From the IMG/VR virus record IMGVR_UViG_3300042312_000144, positions 1-29,475 of that record: DNA of 29,475 nt. One strand, 5' to 3'. The translations under genes were made by a program, and so were the position numbers. The stretch comes from a virus. Position 1 is the stretch's first letter. Each line of letters starts with the position of its first letter. Below the pieces are notes generated by a model. It had not been told where the DNA came from, searched no databases, and was given only the letters and a program-made list of their open reading frames with translations. Of the stretch, positions 20,266 to 27,200 are shown in pieces.

Positions 20266-21513
20266 ATGTCTGAAAATCAAAATTTATTGGGCCAATTACA
20301 AGAATTATTGACACATAAAAAGAGTAAAAAATTCTATGCTGAGAGATTAGGAATAAGTGAATTTGAGGTTAATGAGTTATTAAAAGAACTTAGAGAAAAA
20401 GATAATTGTCAAAATGCAGAAATAAAAAACTACACAGAAGAAAGAAAAGTAAATGTTGAGAGAGGTACAATAGAAAGTACAATCATATCAGACTTTGATC
20501 CTAAAGATGATATTGAACTAGCTAAACTACACAAGATAAACTTAGATAAGTATGTAATTACAAACTACTGGTCTAAGATGCTACCAAGTGGAAAGTTTAC
20601 TTCCTCAGTTTTTAGTAAGTTAATATCAGATGATGAAATTATTAGAAAAGATTTAACTGAAGATATCAAAGAAATTTTTTCAACAACAGAAAAATTTTCT
20701 GGAAAAGTAAAATATCAAGAATCTGATAAAGCTTTATTTGTATATATAGCAGATGACCATACTGGGATTGATTTTAAAAACTCTTTATTTGGAAACCCAT
20801 ATACAGGAGATATATATCATAATCGTTTAAAAGAACTAGCTAAACAGATTATATCCTTAGATTATGTAATAGATACATTGTTTATAGTTAATCTTGGAGA
20901 TGAACTAGATGGTTTTAATAAACAAACTACAAGAGGTGGACATGCATTAGAATCTTTATCAAACAAAGAACAGTTTAATATTTATACTTCTGCTAGAAAA
21001 ATATTTTATGATACAATAATGACTTCTGGCTTTTTTAAAGAGGTTATTATAATAAACATAAATAACTCAAACCACTCAGGTAATGATTACTCATATATAG
21101 TAAATAAAGCATTAGAGTTTTATTTAGATGCTAGATATGGTAATATAACAATTATCAACCAAGATAAGTTTATAGACTCATATATATGGGGAGACCATAG
21201 TATTTTACTTACACATGGTAAAGATGAGAAATATATGAAGTTTGGATTTCCATTAAACTTAAATGAAAAAGTTGATTTATGGTTATTAGATTATTCTAAA
21301 AACCTAACAACCAAATACGTATCAACAATTAAAGGTGATTTACATGCTTATTCAGTTAACATAGGTAAATCAGGTAGATATATTAATGTACCTTCTATAT
21401 GTGGTGGTTCTAATTGGATAGAGCATAACTATGGTTCTTCTAATGCAGGAGCATTATTAGAAATAGTTGATAAGACAGATAAAAATATAATTTCAATACC
21501 TATATGGTTTTAA
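20266..21513 (+). CDS. Calcineurin-type metallophosphoesterase with N-terminal helix-turn-helix (415 aa)
   Basis: Residues 10-45 (LTHKKSKKFYAERLGISEFEVNELLKELRE) read as a helix-turn-helix. Further on are the five metal-binding motifs of the calcineurin-like family. They are D163-x-H165 (ADDHTG), G211-D212 (LGDELDG), N269-H270 (NNSNHSG), H317 (LTHGKDE), and G357-D358-L359-H360, where the usual GHxH has Asp in place of the first His. The set points to a two-metal phosphodiesterase acting on nucleic acid or a small nucleotide; the putative DNA-binding domain favours DNA. The start at 20266 is preferred over 20203, as the promoter lies over the latter. Placement among tail genes is odd for an enzyme. 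It may be packaged in the virion or act in DNA processing or escape from host defence. Confidence 0.75.
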   Translation: MSENQNLLGQLQELLTHKKSKKFYAERLGISEFEVNELLKELREKDNCQNAEIKNYTEERKVNVERGTIESTIISDFDPKDDIELAKLHKINLDKYVITNYWSKMLPSGKFTSSVFSKLISDDEIIRKDLTEDIKEIFSTTEKFSGKVKYQESDKALFVYIADDHTGIDFKNSLFGNPYTGDIYHNRLKELAKQIISLDYVIDTLFIVNLGDELDGFNKQTTRGGHALESLSNKEQFNIYTSARKIFYDTIMTSGFFKEVIIININNSNHSGNDYSYIVNKALEFYLDARYGNITIINQDKFIDSYIWGDHSILLTHGKDEKYMKFGFPLNLNEKVDLWLLDYSKNLTTKYVSTIKGDLHAYSVNIGKSGRYINVPSICGGSNWIEHNYGSSNAGALLEIVDKTDKNIISIPIWF

Positions 21514-22061
21514 TGGAAAATATTATTAATAGTGTTATGAAAAAATGTAATACTTGTACAAAAGTATTATCTAAAGAAAAATTTCATAAAAAAGCACAAA
21601 ATAAAGATGGTTATTCTAATACTTGTAGAAGATGTACAAGTGAAAAAGGAAAAATAAGTAGAGATAATGATCCTAATTTTTCTGAAAAACATAAATTAAG
21701 AGGATCTAAGTGGTATTCTAAAAATAAAGAAGATAAACTTTTAAAGAATAAAGAATGGAGAGAAAATAATGTATCTAAATATAGAGAAATTAATTTAAAA
21801 AGTAGATTTGGCATTAATTTAGATGATTATAATAATATTTTAATTAGTCAAAATCATTGTTGTGCAATATGTAAAAAACATATGAATGAATTTTCTTATA
21901 ATTTAGTAGTAGATCATTGTCATAAATCTGGAGAAATTAGGGGATTATTATGTAAAAAATGTAATTTAGGAATTGGTCATTTAAATGAGGATATTAATAT
22001 ACTAAATAATTCTATACTTTATTTAAATAAATATAAAAATAATAAAAAATGGCAACACTAA
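21513..22061 (+). CDS. Endonuclease VII / HNH-type nuclease (182 aa)
   Basis: Two cysteine-based parts are visible. The first is an N-terminal zinc ribbon (C12-x2-C15 and C38-x2-C41; KDGYSNTCRRC). The second is a C-terminal nuclease core with C117-x2-C120, then VDHCH (133-137), GEIRGLLCKKCNLGIGHLNED, the signature of the T4 endonuclease VII-like family. Members resolve branched DNA or act as free-standing homing endonucleases. The DNA is even more A/T-rich than its neighbours (Lys/Asn-rich protein), hinting at recent arrival. The TAA-ATG overlap (TAATG) couples it to the phosphoesterase, and its last 13 bases overlap the following ring gene. It sits inside a conserved run of tail genes, as homing nucleases often do. 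A packaging-linked resolvase is the alternative. Confidence 0.85.
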   Translation: MENIINSVMKKCNTCTKVLSKEKFHKKAQNKDGYSNTCRRCTSEKGKISRDNDPNFSEKHKLRGSKWYSKNKEDKLLKNKEWRENNVSKYREINLKSRFGINLDDYNNILISQNHCCAICKKHMNEFSYNLVVDHCHKSGEIRGLLCKKCNLGIGHLNEDINILNNSILYLNKYKNNKKWQH

Positions 22062-22774
22062 GAAAATTAGTATCAGATGTGCGTTCAACACATAAAATAT
22101 TATCAGCTGACTCTCTTATAACAGATCGTGCAATAGCTAGTGAAATAAGAAATAACGCTTTATTTCTTATTAAAAGAGAAACCAATCTTAGAAAGCTTTG
22201 GGGTACAGACACATTATTCACCACTATCCCTTGTTTAGAAATGATAGAAGTGCCTATTTCTGAGTGCTGTAATTATGTAGATGATTGTACAATAGCAAGA
22301 AGCAAATTTAAACTTCCTAGTTTATCTGAAGGTAATTACCAATATGTTATTCAAGGTGTTTATTCTATAAATGCTATGAGTGGTAAAGGAAACAAGTTAA
22401 AAGAAATAACAATAAATAGATATTTAAATCTTTTAAAACTCCCTGTAATTAAAAAAGAAACTTATTTTTGGGTTTCTAATAATTATTTATATGTAACTAA
22501 CCCAGATGTAAAAGCTGTCAGGTTTGTAGCTTTTTTTGAGGAAGATGTAAAAAATGAAATTATGTACCCTGATTGTGACTGTGGAGGTGAGCATACACTA
22601 GAAGAGATATGTCAAAACCCTTTAGACAAAAAGTTTTCTCTCCCAGGATATTTAGAGAGAGATGTTTTAGGATTAGCTTCTAAAAAACTATTAGAAACAT
22701 ATTTTTCTCTTAAAACAGATATTAGTTCAGAAGGAATAGATGGACAAGCCCCTAATTCAAAACCAACTAACTAA
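22049..22774 (+). CDS. Putative head-tail ring/connector protein (241 aa)
   Basis: The N-terminal helices read LRKLVSDVRSTHKILSADSLITDRAIASEIRNNALFLIKRETNLRKLW (residues 4-50), followed by FTTIPCLEMIEVPISECCNYVDDC with a Cys cluster and a beta domain (YQYVIQGVYSINAMSGKGNKLKEITINRYLNLL; YFWVSNNYLYVTNPDVKAVRFVAFFEEDVKNEI). A second acidic Cys cluster (YPDCDCGGEHTLEEICQNP) precedes a C-terminal helix. The opening matches, as I remember it, a conserved protein of the crAss-like structural module that is part of the tail ring stack. It overlaps the nuclease gene upstream by 13 bases and is followed by the IHF/HU-like gene after 8 bases. Confidence 0.65.
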   Translation: MATLRKLVSDVRSTHKILSADSLITDRAIASEIRNNALFLIKRETNLRKLWGTDTLFTTIPCLEMIEVPISECCNYVDDCTIARSKFKLPSLSEGNYQYVIQGVYSINAMSGKGNKLKEITINRYLNLLKLPVIKKETYFWVSNNYLYVTNPDVKAVRFVAFFEEDVKNEIMYPDCDCGGEHTLEEICQNPLDKKFSLPGYLERDVLGLASKKLLETYFSLKTDISSEGIDGQAPNSKPTN

Positions 22775-22782
22775 AATATGTT

Positions 22783-23256
22783 ATGCGTGTAAAAGTTGAT
22801 TGGAGGTCTTCTAGTAAAGATAATTATAATTTGTTTTGCAAAAAACATCCATCTATTACACTTACATATGATGAATGGAGAAATATTCTTTATACATTTA
22901 ATGAACTATTTAAAGAATATATTTTAGAAACAGGAGAAAAAGTTAAAATGCCTTTTGGGTTTGGAGAGTTTTCAATTAATAAAAAGAAAAGAAGAAAGAA
23001 AAAAGGATTAAATGATGAATTTATTAATCTTCCTATAGACTGGCAAAAAACTAAAGAAAAAGGAAAAGTAATATATAATTTTAACTACCATACAGAAGGA
23101 TATTTTTTTGGTTGGATGTGGTTTAAAATGACAGCAAGGTTTAGACATTCTGATCTTTGGTATTTTAAACCTTCCAGACTTACATCAAGACTTCTATCAC
23201 ATTACTTAAAAACCAATGATAAGTACCAACATATTTACAATCAATGGAAAACATAA
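22783..23256 (+). CDS. Second IHF/HU-like protein (157 aa)
   Basis: Residues about 52-70 (KVKMPFGFGEFSINKKKRRKKKG) resemble the HU/IHF core in which a strand V-x-[IM]-x-G-F-G-x-F leads to the DNA-binding arm. Here Met replaces Ile and a Pro-Phe-Gly-Phe-Gly run is present, followed by a strongly basic arm. The N-terminal helices (SSSKDNYNLFCKKHPSITLTYDEWRNILYTFNELFKEYILETGE) are the dimerisation part. A long C-terminal extension with many aromatics (FFGWMWFKMTARFRHSDLWYFKPSRLTSRLLSHYL) is not part of the normal fold, and makes the protein almost twice the usual length. It pairs with the shorter IHF/HU-like protein at 1791-2141. It may bind DNA in the tail region or act in packaging order. Confidence 0.65.
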   Translation: MRVKVDWRSSSKDNYNLFCKKHPSITLTYDEWRNILYTFNELFKEYILETGEKVKMPFGFGEFSINKKKRRKKKGLNDEFINLPIDWQKTKEKGKVIYNFNYHTEGYFFGWMWFKMTARFRHSDLWYFKPSRLTSRLLSHYLKTNDKYQHIYNQWKT

Positions 23257-23259
23257 ATT

Positions 23260-24228
23260 ATGAGCTACTATTATAAATATAACTTTGTATCACCAGAACC
23301 TGTTTATGCTACTGTTAAAGAAGAACTTAAAAGCTACTTTGATACAGGAGCAATAGATGACTTATTGTTTCCTACATATTTAGACAAAGCTTTAAAAAAA
23401 TTAGGAAGAACCACTTATGTAATAAGTGAAGAAGTTCTATTTATAGAAGATTTTCAAGCAAGGCTTCCAGACAATTTTTATGCGGTAAGAGAGGCTTGGA
23501 TGTGTACAGAAGTACAAGGATATCCATATCAATCAGCTAATTCATTTTATTCCCAAGCAGCTAGTGCAACCACTATACAAGTAAGTCCTGTAACATCTAA
23601 TGGAGTTCCTTGTACTAATTTAGAATGTACAACAGGTTGTCCTTCATGTATGCCAGAATTAGTACAAGCTGTATATAAAACTAATCATAGTGTAGCTAGA
23701 GGCTTCACTCATCAATATTTACTAAAACCAGGTAACATATCTGTAAGAAAAAATTGTGATGTAGAATATACATCATCTTGGGATATGCTTAGAGAAGCCC
23801 CACCTATCCATGAATTTACTCCTGGTTCTGCTAGTTATGATAGTTTTGATATTAGAGATAATAAATTTGTAACTAATTTTAGAAATGGAGTTGTTCATTT
23901 ATTATTTTATGCTACAGAATATGATGAAATAGGTAATCAACTAATTCCTGATAACTATCGTATTAGAGAATATGTAGAAGCATTTATTAAATTTAAAATG
24001 TTTGAAACTCTTACAAATCAAACTAATGATGAAACATTTAATCAGCTACAACAAAAAATGTTATATCATAAACAAGCTTATGAAGAAGCTTTTATTATGG
24101 CTGATATTGAAATGAAAAAACAGTCTCCTTGGGAGAAACAAAGAAGAATTAAAAATGATCTTAACAGATTTAATATGTACGAACTTCCTAACAGAACTAA
24201 TCGTTATGGAATAAGACGTAATAATTAA
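23260..24228 (+). CDS. Putative tail ring/hub-proximal structural protein (322 aa)
   Basis: Like other connector-type proteins here it starts with a short beta/helix unit (SPEPVYATVKEELKSYFDTGAIDDLLFPTYLDKALKKLGRTTYVI, residues 11-55), then a beta domain with the cysteine pairs CTNLECTTGCPSC. Aromatic stretches (YLLKPGNISVRKNCDVEYTSSWDMLREAP, NFRNGVVHLLFYATEYDEIGNQLIPDNYRIREYVEAFIKFKMFE) follow. It ends in a long charged helix (DEETFNQLQQKMLYHKQAYEEAFIMADIEMKKQSPWEKQRR). The last helix is typical for proteins inserted into a ring stack. The gene runs into the giant tail gene after 5 bases. A function in the tail, next to the muzzle, is inferred from the gene order of crAss-like phages. Confidence 0.6.
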   Translation: MSYYYKYNFVSPEPVYATVKEELKSYFDTGAIDDLLFPTYLDKALKKLGRTTYVISEEVLFIEDFQARLPDNFYAVREAWMCTEVQGYPYQSANSFYSQAASATTIQVSPVTSNGVPCTNLECTTGCPSCMPELVQAVYKTNHSVARGFTHQYLLKPGNISVRKNCDVEYTSSWDMLREAPPIHEFTPGSASYDSFDIRDNKFVTNFRNGVVHLLFYATEYDEIGNQLIPDNYRIREYVEAFIKFKMFETLTNQTNDETFNQLQQKMLYHKQAYEEAFIMADIEMKKQSPWEKQRRIKNDLNRFNMYELPNRTNRYGIRRNN

Positions 24229-24233
24229 TTATT

Positions 24234-27200
24234 ATGGCTGAAGAAAAACAACAAGGAAACATAAGACAAGAGTATAACAATGCTACTGTAGGACTGAATA
24301 TGGATCAATCTGTTAATCAGATTAAACCAGGTACTCTTACATATGCATTGAATGCTGCTTTGGAAAACTTTGATGCTAATTCTGTTAATTATCAGAATGA
24401 ACCAGGAAATGAGTTTTGTTTAAAATTTCCACAAGGATTTGTATTAATAGGAGATTATTTTATTGGAGAACTAAACAAACATATGTTTTTTATAACTAAT
24501 CCTATTACAGGAGACAGTCAAATAGGATATATGGATAATAATGATTGCATCTATCACAAATTAGCAGAAGGAAAATGTCTTAATTTTAATGTAAACCATC
24601 CAATACATAAAGTGGTACATAAAATTACAAACTGCACAACAGAAATATATTGGACAGATGGGTTAAACCCAAGAAGATATTTAGACATTAATAATGTTCC
24701 TTATTTACTAGCTTCTCAATCAGAATTGTGTGATCCTGTATATACAGATAGATTAGATTGTAATCAATTAAAAATACAACCTAATTTTAGTATTCCTTTT
24801 TTAAATGTTGTAGATGTAATTAGTGGAGGAGAGTTAAAAGCTGGAACTGTTCAATTTGCTATACAATATTGTGATGCTGCTGGAAATCCCTTTACATCCT
24901 ATTATTCTGTCACCAATCCCACCCCAATAGTTGATCCTGCCATCACTACAGTTAATTATGATTATAATGTAGGTAAATCAGTTGTGTTAGATATAACAGA
25001 TCTTGATACTACAGGACAATACCAATATTATAACTTAGCAGTGATTACCACTGTAAATGCTATCACTTCTGTACAATTAGTAGGTGTATATTTTATTGAA
25101 AACTCATACAACCAGGTTATTTATACAGGACAAAATGTAGAAAATATTCGTTTAGTTATTGCAGACATATTTGAAAAATATCCTTATTATGATGTTGCAC
25201 AAGATTTAACAGCTGTACAAGACATTCTTGTATGGGACAACCTTACTTCTATAGATAGAATAAATTATCAATCTATTGCTAGTCAGATAAAACTTTATTG
25301 GCAAACATATAGAATACCTAACACAGAAAATTATGCTGATGAATTAAATGCTACAAATTTACGTGGATATTTGCGTGATGAGGTGTATGCATTTGAAATT
25401 GTATTCCTTCTTAAAAATGGAAAACAAACAGATGGTTTTCATATACCTGGGAGAGAATTAGGATTTAATGATTTACAATATCCAAATGTACTAGATACAG
25501 ATCCAGATTTTATTGGAGAACCAGATCAAGGTACAAACTATAGTCCTTATTGGAAGATATATAATACAGCAACTGTAATTGGGCCTGCAACAGGAGATAA
25601 TATAGGTAATGCAACACCACATGAATATGGTGAGTTTGCTTATTGGGAATCTACAGAAGAATATCCTTGTAATGAGCTTTTGTGGGGAGATCTTGCTGGT
25701 AAACCTATTAGACACCATAAATTTCCTGATGTTTTAGTAAGTCCTATATTTGAAAATCCTATGTACACTTATACAGGAACTGAAATAACTCCTGTAATGC
25801 AAAATGATGCTGTATTTCCAATTGGTGTAAGAATAGACCCTGCACAAATTAATGCATTAATTACATCATCATCTCTTACTACAGAACAGAAAGATGATAT
25901 TGTTGCCTATAAAATAGTTAGAGGAGATAGAGGAACAAACAAATCTATTGTAGCTAAAGGAATTCTTCGTAACATTGGTTCTTATGAAAGAGAAAATCAA
26001 ACCTTTTACTACCCAAATTATCCTTATAATGATGTTAATACAGATCCTTTTTTAAATGCAAACAACAATGCATTTAATCAAATATCTAATCCTTGGTTAG
26101 TAATAAATGATGGTGTCACCCCAGTTAAAGTTAGCTATAAAGATCCCAACACAAATCAAGATGTAACAAGAGATGTGCCTCCGCTAACCACAGTTGAATT
26201 TTGCTCAACAAGTAAACCTATAGCACTAAATGGTTTACCATTAATTGGTCCTGGAAATTTTGATTCATATTTTTTAAGTGGTTGTAATAGTACAACAGGT
26301 TATCGTGCACTTTGGTCCACTCCTTTTACTAGAGATAACTCTGCTTTAGAACAAAAACAACAATGGATAAATTCTAATGGTATTTTAGGATTTGATCAAT
26401 GCAGCACTACTCATGCAATAGTTAATGTAGGAGGTAATGTTGGTAATGATTGTGTGAACACTTGGTATAATCCAGCTAAGTGTTATCCTATTGCTGATCT
26501 AGAAGATATAGAATTTCAAGATGAAGGTGTTGTACTTTTTAATAAAAGTAGAAGATCTAAACTTAGTTGTAAAATTGAAACACCTCTTTCACCATTTACT
26601 AATACATCTTTACATTATAGACAAATATTTAATTCTCCTGAAACCTCTTTTGGGCAACCTTTTTTAGGTAATGTATTAAAACTTGAAAATGTAATATTTG
26701 GTGGGGGAAAAGCACACTTTGTTGAAGTAAAAAGTAATGCTAAATATAAATTACTTACAGAAGAAGCTCAAAGAGATGCATTATTATCATCAGAAAATTT
26801 AGCTGCTATTACCACTCCATTTAATGCAGCAGCAATGTTTGCAGCTTATCAATCTTATTTAACTATTTATGTAAATGGTATCACTAGAAAAAATTATGCA
26901 TATTCATTTAATTCTATAGCTAGTTATGATTATTTTGGAAACATAAATAATGGTGTAGGTATTAAACAAAGAACAATTGATTTTACTCGTTATTTAATAC
27001 CAGGGGTTCAATCTGTGGGAGAACCAGGGGGTATAAATATAAATAACTTTGAAAGAGAAAGTTCAGTGTATATTAAAACTATAGAAGATAGAAATAATAT
27101 TCCTGTTACATCTTTTGATATTCCTAGCAATACACCAAGTCTTGTTGTGGCAGGTAATTCTATAATTACAGATTATTCTAGATTTACTATAGGAAATAGT

